Notes: generated by a model from the letters alone, not told the origin. Counted from the first letter of the stretch, positions 1 to 6,546 are shown. The stretch: 15,992 bases of DNA from Faecalibacterium prausnitzii (GCA_002313795.1 DCCL01000161.1:347-16338), one strand, 5' to 3'. Program-made: numbers and translations.

Positions 1-143
1 GATTTGCCCGAACCGGACTGGCCGACGATGGCGACGAACTCGCCGCGGTCTATTTTCATGGTGATGTGGTCTGCCGCTTTTACCGTGGTATCGCCCATCT
101 GGTAATATTTGCACACCTCATCAAACTCGATCAGAGCGCTCAT
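1..143 (-). CDS. ABC transporter ATP-binding protein, MacB/LolD type (N-terminal fragment)
   Basis: The first 47 codons of an ABC ATPase run off the left edge of the window. The ATG is at 141-143, and an AGGAGGAA ribosome binding site lies 5 nt upstream (147-154). The peptide begins MSALIEFDEVCKYYQMGD, typical of the MacB/LolD/FtsE group, whose domain opens with a K-x-Y-x-x-G-D segment. It ends in a Walker A motif, GQSGSGK (residues 41-47), with the codon for the following Ser cut by the window edge. It starts 14 nt after the adaptor stop, so the two genes are almost certainly co-transcribed. Together they suggest a tripartite-style exporter of the kind used for peptides, lipids or antibiotics; the permease should follow to the left. 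The substrate cannot be told from this sequence. Confidence 0.9.
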   Translation of the reverse strand, partial: MSALIEFDEVCKYYQMGDTTVKAADHITMKIDRGEFVAIVGQSGSGK

Positions 144-157
144 GCATTCCTCCTGTA

Positions 158-1978
158 TCAGCCTGTGACGACCACACCGTCTGCTTCTGCCGGATCAACA
201 GCGTCGCCTGCGTCGGCGGGTTCTTCCACCGGCTCTTCTGCGGGCGCATCTGCCGCATCGCCGTTCTCCATGTTATCCACATTATCCACGGTATCATTTT
301 CTGCGGCGCCGGTGTTATCCTCCGCAGCATCTGCAGCACCATCCGCTGCATAGCCGTAGCCGCCGTCATCATAGTAGCTGTCGCTGCTCACCGAGGCAGA
401 ATCATAGGCCACCGTGTCGTTGCCGGTGACACCGCTGATGATCTGGGTATAGTTGTCATCACTGACGCCGGTCTTGACCGGGACATAGACATAGCCGTCC
501 GGTGCGATCATGCTCTCGTCGGCGTTGGCGGCGCTGGGCGAATCCTGCGTCACCAGCACATAGCCGCCGCGGACAATGGCTGCGTTGGGCACAGAAAGCG
601 TATTTTTCGCTTCTGCCACCACGATCTCTGCGTTTGCGTTCATGCCGGGGCGCAGGCCGTCGGTCTCATCGATACGGACCGTGACCGGGTAGGTGGTGGT
701 GCCGCCGTTGGAATTGCCTTTCATGGAGACGCGGGTCACCGTGCCGGTATAGGTCTTATCCGGCACCGCATCCGCCGTCACCTGCACGCTCTGCCCCACC
801 GACAGGCTGCTGACCTGCAGCTCATCCACATTGATGACCATGACCAGATAGCTCAGGTCATAGATGGTGCACAGATCCGCGCCGGCGGCCAGCGCATCGC
901 CTGACTTGGCGTTCTTTTCAATGATGGTGCCGCTGATGGGGGAAGTGATGGTGTAGTTGTTCATCGCTTCCTGCATGTTGTTCATGTTCAGCTCTGCGCT
1001 GCGCAGGCTCTCGGCCGCAGACTGGATTGCTTCGGTCAGGTCATCGCCGCTGATCTGCAGCACGATGTCGTCCTTGTTCACCGCACCGCCTTCCTGCACG
1101 TTGATGGCGGTAACCGTACCGGCAGAAAGGGTGGTCAGAGTGCGCTCGGCCTGATACTGGAAGTTCTTGGCCGCAATGCAGCTGACGCCGTTGACGGTAG
1201 CGGTGGCCGCCTGTGCAGTGGTCAGGCCGCCCGCATTGCGCACCGAGATGGTCACCGTGCGGGTGAGCAGATTTCCGGTGCTCAGGGCATCGGTGCCGGT
1301 AACCGCAGTCACAGTGCCGGTCAGGGTCTCAAAGGTGCCGTCCAGCGTCACTTCTGCGCTCTGCCCCACCGAGAAATTGGCTGCATCCGCCGCCGGGAAC
1401 TCCAGCTGCAGGGTCATTTTGGAGCTGTCACGGATGACAGCCACCTCCTGGCCGCTGGTCACCTCGTCGCCCTTGGCGACCTTCAGGGTGCTCACGGTGC
1501 CGTCCACCTCAGCGCGCACATACTGGCGGTCAACCGCCTTGTCGTAGCTGCGCTGAGCCTGCTGCATGGCGATCTCGGCCTTTTCAAAGTTGGTGGAAGC
1601 ATCAGAGCTGTCCAACGTGTAAAGGATGGTTCCCTCATCCAGGGTGTCGCCCTCCTCAAAATCGCTCGTAAGTACCTTTCCGTCCACCAGAGATTTCACG
1701 GTATAGGTATTGGCGGGGTTCAGGGTACCGGTGCCGCTCAAGGTATTGGAGACATCCCGCTTTTCGGGGGCAGCTTCCATATAATTGGCATCCACCACCA
1801 CAGTTTTATCCTTGGGCTTGAGCAGGAACACCCCGCCCACGACCACAACGCAGAGCACGGGCACAAGCCATTTCCAGTTCTTTTTCAGGAAGGGCACCGG
1901 GCCCTTGGCGGCTTGCGCGGCGGGCACTTCCGCAGCCGGGGTTCCTGCGCCGTCTTTCTTCTTGTTCCAGATCATCAT
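158..1978 (-). CDS. HlyD/MacA-family membrane-fusion adaptor with two tandem modules
   Basis: This is a 606-residue single-pass adaptor of an ABC exporter. A short basic cytoplasmic N-terminus precedes a membrane segment at about residues 36-53 (WLVPVLCVVVVGGVFLL). A lipoyl-like strand follows (EEGDTLDEGTIL, 108-119), then a short coiled-coil-like stretch (about 127-150), a second lipoyl half and a beta-barrel (about 155-260). The same series recurs: lipoyl-like QEGGAVNKDDIV (295-306), helix (about 313-340), lipoyl half (343-370), barrel (375-450). SVGQSAEV at 203 and SVGQSVQV at 393, like GTVTAV at 221 and GTVTRV at 412, show a repeat of about 190 residues. A membrane-proximal-like region (about 455-520) precedes an Asp/Glu/Ala-rich tail (about 521-606). 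MacA-type adaptors are usually about 350-420 residues, so this one is long. The ABC ATPase gene follows immediately. The family call is firm; the substrate is unknown. Confidence 0.88.
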   Translation of the reverse strand: MMIWNKKKDGAGTPAAEVPAAQAAKGPVPFLKKNWKWLVPVLCVVVVGGVFLLKPKDKTVVVDANYMEAAPEKRDVSNTLSGTGTLNPANTYTVKSLVDGKVLTSDFEEGDTLDEGTILYTLDSSDASTNFEKAEIAMQQAQRSYDKAVDRQYVRAEVDGTVSTLKVAKGDEVTSGQEVAVIRDSSKMTLQLEFPAADAANFSVGQSAEVTLDGTFETLTGTVTAVTGTDALSTGNLLTRTVTISVRNAGGLTTAQAATATVNGVSCIAAKNFQYQAERTLTTLSAGTVTAINVQEGGAVNKDDIVLQISGDDLTEAIQSAAESLRSAELNMNNMQEAMNNYTITSPISGTIIEKNAKSGDALAAGADLCTIYDLSYLVMVINVDELQVSSLSVGQSVQVTADAVPDKTYTGTVTRVSMKGNSNGGTTTYPVTVRIDETDGLRPGMNANAEIVVAEAKNTLSVPNAAIVRGGYVLVTQDSPSAANADESMIAPDGYVYVPVKTGVSDDNYTQIISGVTGNDTVAYDSASVSSDSYYDDGGYGYAADGAADAAEDNTGAAENDTVDNVDNMENGDAADAPAEEPVEEPADAGDAVDPAEADGVVVTG

Positions 1979-1980
1979 GT

Positions 1981-1987
1981 TCCTCCT
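1981..1987 (-). promoter_or_regulatory. Ribosome binding site of the adaptor gene; start ambiguity
   Basis: AGGAGGA reads on the minus strand just before two consecutive ATG codons (1976-1978 and 1973-1975). The AGGAGG core is only 3 nt from the first ATG but 6 nt from the second. The second methionine may therefore be the real initiator, which would shorten the protein by one residue. Confidence 0.7.
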
Positions 1988-2041
1988 ATCATACTCAGGC
2001 CCGCCGAGGCGGCCTGTCAGATCCTATCTATGTATAGATGT

Positions 2042-2070
2042 AGTGTATCGCATTTTAACCGGATACACAA
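2042..2070 (-). promoter_or_regulatory. Putative proximal promoter of the adaptor operon with embedded dyad
   Basis: On the minus strand, TTGTGT (2065-2070) and TACACT (2042-2047) are separated by exactly 17 nt. A perfect 7-bp inverted repeat, GTGTATC / GATACAC (2043-2049 and 2062-2068), overlaps both hexamers. A second dyad, ATCTAT-GT-ATAGAT (2026-2039), lies at the predicted transcription start. The positions look like operators, but no regulator is encoded in the window. Confidence 0.5.
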
Positions 2071-2113
2071 GCGTCCAAATTTCGTTTCGACGTTTTTCAG
2101 ACAATTTTCACTC

Positions 2114-2142
2114 ATTATACCGGGTTTCCAGTGTTTCCGCAA
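2114..2142 (-). promoter_or_regulatory. Putative distal promoter of the adaptor operon
   Basis: On the minus strand, TTGCGG (2137-2142), a 17-nt spacer and a perfect TATAAT (2114-2119) form a sigma-A-type promoter. It lies about 70 nt upstream of the other candidate, so the exporter operon may have two start sites, or only one of the two may be used. Confidence 0.5.
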
Positions 2143-2193
2143 GATTCAGGCCGAAAATAAGACAGGCCGGGGCAATTGTCTCATCCCAATATG

Positions 2194-2228
2194 ATTGTAA
2201 ACCTTTATGCGAATCAAAAGTTGACCTT
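2194..2228 (+). promoter_or_regulatory. Candidate BirA biotin operator upstream of bioY
   Basis: Two 10-nt half-sites, ATTGTAAACC (2194-2203) and AGTTGACCTT (2219-2228), are separated by 15 nt. Gram-positive BirA operators as I know them are roughly TTGTTAAC half-sites in inverted orientation about 14-16 nt apart. Each core here (GTAAAC, GTTGAC) differs from GTTAAC by one base, while the outer bases fit less well. The right half overlaps the -35 of the bioY promoter, the expected arrangement for repression by biotinyl-AMP-loaded BirA. The assignment rests on position, spacing and the downstream gene. Confidence 0.5.
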
Positions 2229-2249
2229 TCTGCCGCTTTCTGTTTTAAT
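2221..2249 (+). promoter_or_regulatory. Promoter of bioY-DUF1284
   Basis: TTGACC (2221-2226), a 17-nt spacer and TTTAAT (2244-2249) match sigma-A hexamers at 5/6 each. The start site would fall near 2256. The AGAGGAGG ribosome binding site (2274-2281) lies 7 nt before the bioY ATG. Confidence 0.65.
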
Positions 2250-2288
2250 CGAGATGTCGTTTGTACCAAAATTAGAGGAGGATCTTCC

Positions 2289-2840
2289 ATGAATCAGACT
2301 ACCAGTAAATTCTCAGTGCGCGATCTCTGCTATGCGGGCCTGTTCGCCGCCGTCATCGCCGTGATGGCACAGATCTCCATTCCCATGCCGCTGGGCGTGC
2401 CCATGACCATGCAGACCTTTGCCATCACGCTGGCCGCTGTGGTTCTCGGCTCCAAGCTTTCCGCCATTGCGTCTCTGGTCTACGTTTTGCTGGGCGCTGT
2501 CGGTGTGCCCGTGCTGGCCAACTTCTCCGGCGGCATCGACAAGTTCGTGGGCCCCACCGGCGGCTTCCTGATTTCCTTCCCCATCATGGCCTACATCATC
2601 GGTCTGGGCGTGGAACACCGCAATGCCTTCAAGGGCGCTTTCGTCACTGCTGTAGTGGTGGGCACGCTGGTCAACTATGTGGTGGGCGTGGCCCTCTTCG
2701 TGGTGGTGGCCCACAGCACCGTTGCCGTCGGCATCTCGGCCTGTGTGCTTCCCTTCATTCCTACTGCCATCATCAAGGCTGTGCTGGCCTGCGCCATCGG
2801 ACTGAATCTGCGGAAACGTATCCCGGGTCTGAAAGCATGA
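2289..2840 (+). CDS. bioY: Biotin transporter BioY (ECF S-component)
   Basis: This 183-residue integral membrane protein is the substrate-binding S-component of an energy-coupling-factor biotin transporter. It works either with a shared EcfAA'T module or alone. BioY hallmarks are visible: a first helix starting RDLCYAGLFAAVIAVMAQI, then IPMPLGVPMTMQTFAITLAA, then the LLGAVGVPV region and the biotin-binding signature GPTGGF. The later helices are Ala/Val-rich and the protein ends in a basic LRKRIPGLKA. The length fits the family (about 180-200). The reading frame stays open much further upstream, but the ATG at 2289 has an AGGAGG 7 nt before it and gives the standard N-terminus. Its stop overlaps the next gene (ATGA), and the upstream region holds a BirA-like operator. 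No ecfA or ecfT gene is present here. Confidence 0.93.
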   Translation: MNQTTSKFSVRDLCYAGLFAAVIAVMAQISIPMPLGVPMTMQTFAITLAAVVLGSKLSAIASLVYVLLGAVGVPVLANFSGGIDKFVGPTGGFLISFPIMAYIIGLGVEHRNAFKGAFVTAVVVGTLVNYVVGVALFVVVAHSTVAVGISACVLPFIPTAIIKAVLACAIGLNLRKRIPGLKA

Positions 2841-3244
2841 GCATCGTACTTCGTCCCCACCACCTGCTCTGCACCCAGGGCTACTCCGGCAAGGGCTATG
2901 ACAATGATTTTGTCGCCCACATGACCGACGTGGTGCATCAGCTGCGGGAAGTTCCCGGCACCACCATCCACCTCACCTTCTCCACTGACACCCTCTGCTC
3001 CTGCTGCCCCAACAAGCTGGGCGAAGACCTCTGCGACACCCAGGAAAAAGTCAAGCGGTATGATGCGAAGACGGTGGAATACTTTGGCCTCGAGGAAAAG
3101 GACTATGTTTATCAGGACCTTATCCGGGACATCGACGCCAAAGCCACCCCTGAGATGCTGGCTGACATCTGCCGAGACTGCTGCTGGTTCCCGGTGAGTG
3201 CCTGCTGCAAAAACATCTGCGAGGGCCGGTACGTAAAGAAATAA
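2837..3244 (+). CDS. DUF1284 cysteine-rich protein, possible metal/Fe-S binder
   Basis: This 135-residue soluble protein starts with the family's characteristic LRPHHLLC...GYSGKGYDNDFV segment. It has eleven cysteines (12, 54, 56, 57, 66, 112, 115, 116, 123, 124, 128), grouped as CSCC around 54-57, CRDCC around 112-116 and CCKNIC at 123-128. Such clusters usually bind iron-sulfur clusters or zinc, but I know of no established function for this family. The ATG overlaps the bioY stop by 4 nt, so translation is probably coupled and expression should follow biotin status. A terminator follows directly. The family call rests on the N-terminal motif and the cysteine pattern; a role in biotin metabolism is only a guess from the neighbour. 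Confidence 0.82.
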   Translation: MSIVLRPHHLLCTQGYSGKGYDNDFVAHMTDVVHQLREVPGTTIHLTFSTDTLCSCCPNKLGEDLCDTQEKVKRYDAKTVEYFGLEEKDYVYQDLIRDIDAKATPEMLADICRDCCWFPVSACCKNICEGRYVKK

Positions 3245-3256
3245 GCTCTGAAACAG

Positions 3257-3316
3257 AAAAAGCATCTGCGACGACTGTCTCCCGTTTTCTGGGAAGCTGC
3301 CCGCAGATGCTTTTTT
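3257..3316. terminator. Bidirectional rho-independent terminator
   Basis: AAAAAGCATCTGCG (3257-3270) pairs with CGCAGATGCTTTTT (3302-3315). The loop of about 31 nt contains a small CCC/GGG hairpin. The plus strand ends in six T's and the minus strand in a T run as well. It therefore serves both bioY-DUF1284 (plus) and the transporter gene ending at 3328 (minus). Confidence 0.88.
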
Positions 3317-3327
3317 GTTATGCCCGA

Positions 3328-4698
3328 TCAGGCAAAGAACTTATCATAGATACCGAACACAAAGATGAACAGGACGATGAGAGGCAGACCGTAGGTCAGG
3401 TAGCCGCGCATCCAGTCGTGCACCTTGAGGCCGTCGCCGGTGTTGACCTCTTTCTTGTAGTTGTCCCAGCCCCAGCCGTAGCGGGTGACACAGAACAGCA
3501 GGTAGACCAGAGAGCCCAGCGGCAGGAACAGGTTGCTGACGAGGAAGTCCTCCAGGTCCAGCACCGCGCCGCCGAACACGGCAAAGCCATCCCAGGCCCA
3601 GAGGTTATAGCCCAGCACGCAGGGCATGGACAGGATGGTGATGAGGAAGAAGTTGACGACGCTGGACTTCTTGCGGCTCCAGCCGGTCAGCTCCATATCG
3701 CAGCAGATAATGTTTTCAAACACGGCCAGCACCGTGGACAGGGCCGCAAAGGCCATGAAGAGGAAGAACAGACTGCCCCACAGACGTCCCATGGCCATGT
3801 TGGCAAAGATATTGGGCAGGGTGATGAAGATGAGGCTGGGGCCGCTGGTCTGGTCTACACCATAGGTGAAGCAGGCCGGGAAGATGATGAGGCCGGCGGT
3901 GATGGCCACGAAGGTATCCAGCACCACGACCCGGACGCTCTCGCCCAGCAGGGCGTGCTCCTTGCCGATGTAGCTGCCGAAAATGGCCATTGCGCCGATG
4001 CCGAGGCTCAGGGTGAAGAAAGCCTGATTCATGGCACCCACCAGCGTATTGACGACGCCCACCTGCTTCATCCGCTCAAAATCGGGCACGAGGAAGAAAG
4101 CCAGACCCTCTTTTGCACCGGGCATGAACAGGCTGTTGATGGCCAGCACCACCATGATGACCAGCAGAGCGATCATCATGATCTTGGTCACTTTTTCCAG
4201 ACCATTCTGCAGGCCCCGGGCACAGACGAAGATGCCGATGGCCACGACCACCACCATCCAGAAGCTCATGATCAGGGGGCTTGCCAGCATCTCGGTGAAC
4301 TTTCCGGCCACCTGATCGGCATTAAGTCCTGCCAGCTTTCCGGCTGCAGTCATGTAGAAGTAGTGGAGCATCCAGCCTGCCACCGTGGTGTAGAACATCA
4401 TAAGCAGATAGCAGCCGATGAGGGTAAAGTAGCCGTGGATATGCCATTTCTGGCCGGGCTTCTCAAGGGCCTGATAGGCGCGCACCGGGCTCTTATGGCT
4501 GGCACGGCCCACGGCGAACTCCATGCTCATGATGGGCAGGCCCAGGATGACGAGGAACAGCAGATAGAACAGCACGAAGGCACCGCCGCCGCCTTGACCT
4601 GCCATATAAGGGAACTTCCAGACGTTTCCGATGCCGATGGCACAGCCGGCGGAAAGCAGGATGAACCCGAGTCTCGATTTGAGTGTTTCGCGTTCCAT
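3328..4698 (-). CDS. Sodium-dependent transporter, NSS/SNF family
   Basis: This 456-residue polytopic membrane protein has the LeuT fold and carries out Na+-driven uptake, most often of amino acids, in bacterial relatives such as MhsT, TnaT and LeuT. The first helix carries the family signature GCAIGIGNVWKFPY (18-31), with the broken-helix glycines that line the Na+ and substrate sites. It is followed by QGGGGAFVLFYL and LPIMSMEFAVGR. Later helices (for example YTTVAGWMLHYFY and FTLSLGIGAMAIFGSY) also fit. The length matches bacterial NSS proteins, which often have 11 helices. The start at 4698 has an AAAGGAG ribosome binding site at about 4706-4712. The gene is a single transcription unit with its own promoter and leader hairpin, and it shares the terminator at 3257-3316. 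The substrate cannot be assigned. Confidence 0.93.
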   Translation of the reverse strand: MERETLKSRLGFILLSAGCAIGIGNVWKFPYMAGQGGGGAFVLFYLLFLVILGLPIMSMEFAVGRASHKSPVRAYQALEKPGQKWHIHGYFTLIGCYLLMMFYTTVAGWMLHYFYMTAAGKLAGLNADQVAGKFTEMLASPLIMSFWMVVVVAIGIFVCARGLQNGLEKVTKIMMIALLVIMVVLAINSLFMPGAKEGLAFFLVPDFERMKQVGVVNTLVGAMNQAFFTLSLGIGAMAIFGSYIGKEHALLGESVRVVVLDTFVAITAGLIIFPACFTYGVDQTSGPSLIFITLPNIFANMAMGRLWGSLFFLFMAFAALSTVLAVFENIICCDMELTGWSRKKSSVVNFFLITILSMPCVLGYNLWAWDGFAVFGGAVLDLEDFLVSNLFLPLGSLVYLLFCVTRYGWGWDNYKKEVNTGDGLKVHDWMRGYLTYGLPLIVLFIFVFGIYDKFFA

Positions 4699-4724
4699 TG
4701 ATATTCTCCTTTATTGCACCATGC

Positions 4725-4765
4725 AAAAATCTGCGCCTGCCCTGTTTGCGTACATGGCAGGCGCA
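4725..4765 (-). terminator. Leader hairpin with T run before the NSS transporter (terminator or attenuator)
   Basis: On the minus strand, TGCGCCTGCC (4756-4765) pairs perfectly with GGCAGGCGCA (4732-4741) over 10 GC-rich base pairs. After two bases it is followed by TTTTT (4725-4729). It lies downstream of the predicted transporter promoter and upstream of its ribosome binding site. It may be the terminator of the long operon ending at 4907, a 5' stabilising hairpin, or an attenuator. Confidence 0.6.
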
Positions 4766-4775
4766 CAGTATTTTG

Positions 4776-4805
4776 ATTATATCACAGCCTGAGCCATATT
4801 TTCAA
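4776..4805 (-). promoter_or_regulatory. Extended -10 promoter of the NSS transporter gene
   Basis: On the minus strand, TGATATAAT gives an extended -10 (TATAAT at 4776-4781). A TTGAAA -35 (4800-4805) stands 18 nt upstream. Transcription would start near 4769, only a few bases before the leader hairpin. Confidence 0.65.
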
Positions 4806-4906
4806 AAGTCAAGCCTGAATGTTTTTCACTTTTCGTGCATCACGCTTTGCAGTGGTTTCACTCTTTTATCGCAAGCCAAAAAACAGCGCAGCATGAGACC
4901 GTTGAA

Positions 4907-5521
4907 TCACTGCAGTATCTCCGCCTGCATCTCATCCAGCTGCTCATAGCTGTAAAGCCGGTTGAGGGCCTCCACCAGCTCTTTTTTGGAGAGACGGGGC
5001 GGCAGGCCAAGGGCAGAGAGCAGCTTTGCTTTCCGCTCGGCAGAGCCTGCCGTGCCCGAAAGCCCCCAGTCATAGAGATCGGTATAGGTGATCTGCCGTC
5101 CCTCCGGGCGGGCCGGAGCCACACCTGCTTCCTCACCCAGAGCGTCCCGCAGGGCCTGCAGAACGATGTCGTCCTCCACGCCTTCCACACCCAGAAGTCC
5201 CTCCTTACCGGGCTGAGGCTTCCGTTTTTCCTTGCCGTGGATGGCCGGGACATAGGCCTGCACCACATTTTTCTCTCCTACCAGATTGGTGATGTAGGTG
5301 CGGATGCGGAACCCCGCTGCATCGGAGTCAGTGAGGAGGATGAGGCCGTTTTTATGGGCCAGCTGCTTGAACAGCTGCTGACGTTTTTTGTCCTTATAGA
5401 TGCCGAAACCGTCGGTGAGCAGTATCATGGCGTCGGTCAGATGGGAAAGCCGGGCCGCGTCATACTTGCCCTCCACAATAAGCACACGGCCCGTGTGCAA
5501 CAGCTCTCGTTTCCCGTTCAT
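4907..5521 (-). CDS. RNase M5-like Toprim/DUF4093 protein
   Basis: This 204-residue protein has an N-terminal Toprim domain. VLIVEGKYDA supplies the catalytic Glu (E17), and ILLTDSDAAGFRIR supplies the Asp pair (D65, D67) and the G-x-x-IR tail seen in RNase M5. GVEGVEDDIVLQAL (111-124) resembles the GVEHA region of that family. The C-terminal part (DLYDWGLSG...LLSALGLPPRLSKKELVEALNRL) looks like DUF4093, the usual C-terminal domain of RNase M5. RNase M5 matures 5S rRNA in B. subtilis and is usually next to ksgA. Here the gene instead overlaps the holA stop by an ATGA and ends a six-gene operon. It could be the genuine RNase M5 or a paralogue with another RNA target; I leave the symbol empty for that reason. 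Confidence 0.75.
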   Translation of the reverse strand: MNGKRELLHTGRVLIVEGKYDAARLSHLTDAMILLTDGFGIYKDKKRQQLFKQLAHKNGLILLTDSDAAGFRIRTYITNLVGEKNVVQAYVPAIHGKEKRKPQPGKEGLLGVEGVEDDIVLQALRDALGEEAGVAPARPEGRQITYTDLYDWGLSGTAGSAERKAKLLSALGLPPRLSKKELVEALNRLYSYEQLDEMQAEILQ

Positions 5522-6546
5522 CGTCTTCCTCCCACCATCGCCAGCCGGCAGAGCGCTGTTTCCAGCAGCACCTGCGGGCTCACCGGCTGACTCTTCAGGC
5601 TCTTGTCCAGCTCCAATAAGATCTGCATACAGGCTTCCAGCTGCGGCAGGGTGTAGCGGCTGGCCGTCTCTGCCGAGCGTTTGAGCCGGTAGTCGCTGCC
5701 CTTATAGCCGAAATCCTTGAACACCGTCGTGTAGCTCTTCCGCTTTGCTGCCCCCAGCTTGACCCGGTACAGGTCCACGTAGCTGCCGATGAGGGCGGCC
5801 GTGATGGGGACAGGCTCCTGCTGCAGCCGGAGCAGGGTCTGCAATTTCTTGCAGGCACCGGTGGCGTTCTTTGCGGTGATCATCCGTATCATCTCGAACA
5901 CATCCGCTTCCAGACTCACGGTGCCCATCTCGGCTACCATGGCTGTGGTGACGGTCTGATAGCCCGAAAGGGCACAGAGCTTGTCTACCTCATTTTCCAG
6001 CAGGAAGGGGTCTTCGCCGCAGCGTTCCAGCAGTGCTGCCGCCGCGCTCTCAGGCAGGGTCGCCCCCTGTGCTTTGGCACGGTCTATCATCATGACCTTC
6101 AGCTCATAGGGCTTAGGCTTGGCAAGCTCTTCTGCAAAGCCCAGTTTTGTGCACTGGTTGATGAGCTTCTGGGCCCGCTTGCTCAGTTTGAGCTTATTGC
6201 GTTCCAGCTCAAACACACTGCCCAGCACCACCACGGCATTTTCCAGACTTGCCAGAGTGTTGCAGAGTTCTTCCAGATCTTTATCGCTGTAGGTGGCAGG
6301 GTCTATCTCAGGCAGGACCACCACCCGCCGGGTGCCAAAAAACGAGATGGTGCCCGCCGCCATGATGAGCTGCTCGATCTCCGGGGCTACGCCGTCCAGC
6401 ACCGTAGTCTCTTCGTCTTCGCCCTCGGCCAGCAGGTTTGCGGCTTTTGCCACCGCCTGCCGGACAAGATACCGCTCACTGGAATAAAAATAGTAGACCG
6501 GGCAGCCGTCCTGCACGAGCTGCCGGAGTTTGGTTTCCGTTGCCAA
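5518..6546 (-). CDS. holA: DNA polymerase III subunit delta
   Basis: This 342-residue clamp-loader subunit opens the beta sliding clamp and loads it onto DNA with the gamma/tau and delta' subunits. Features include the early PVYYFYSSERYLVRQAVAKA, where E. coli HolA has a comparable LLFGDEPLL-type segment. Also visible are the middle ERCGEDPFLLENEVDKLCAL motif (G-x-D-x-x-x-L-x-x-E-x-x-K-L), typical of the delta family, and an all-helical C-terminal collar domain from about residue 205. The initiator is TTG (6544-6546), chosen because AAAGGAG (6555-6561) sits 8 nt upstream and the resulting N-terminus is of normal length. The gene lies 32 nt after comEC, its usual neighbour in Bacillota, and overlaps the next gene by 4 nt. 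Confidence 0.93.
   Translation of the reverse strand: MATETKLRQLVQDGCPVYYFYSSERYLVRQAVAKAANLLAEGEDEETTVLDGVAPEIEQLIMAAGTISFFGTRRVVVLPEIDPATYSDKDLEELCNTLASLENAVVVLGSVFELERNKLKLSKRAQKLINQCTKLGFAEELAKPKPYELKVMMIDRAKAQGATLPESAAAALLERCGEDPFLLENEVDKLCALSGYQTVTTAMVAEMGTVSLEADVFEMIRMITAKNATGACKKLQTLLRLQQEPVPITAALIGSYVDLYRVKLGAAKRKSYTTVFKDFGYKGSDYRLKRSAETASRYTLPQLEACMQILLELDKSLKSQPVSPQVLLETALCRLAMVGGRR

Noticed and set aside
1785..2288. Upstream extension of the bioY reading frame by 168 codons
   Set aside because: It runs antisense through the adaptor start and the promoter region. The ATG at 2289 has an ideal AGGAGG and gives a standard BioY length.
2289..3244. bioY unit as a riboswitch-controlled operon
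   Set aside because: The 5' region from the predicted start to the ATG is only about 30 nt, too short for a riboswitch; an operator fits better.
3307..4701. 464-codon open frame on the plus strand opposite the NSS transporter
   Set aside because: The product is a His/Gln/Asp-rich string typical of the reverse complement of a membrane protein gene; the minus-strand gene is certain.
4878..4912. Weak hairpin (CAGTG/CGCTG) with six T's right at the end of the RNase M5-like gene, minus strand
   Set aside because: Only 5 bp with one G-U pair and a 19-nt loop, overlapping the stop codon; too weak to call a terminator, though the T run makes it possible.
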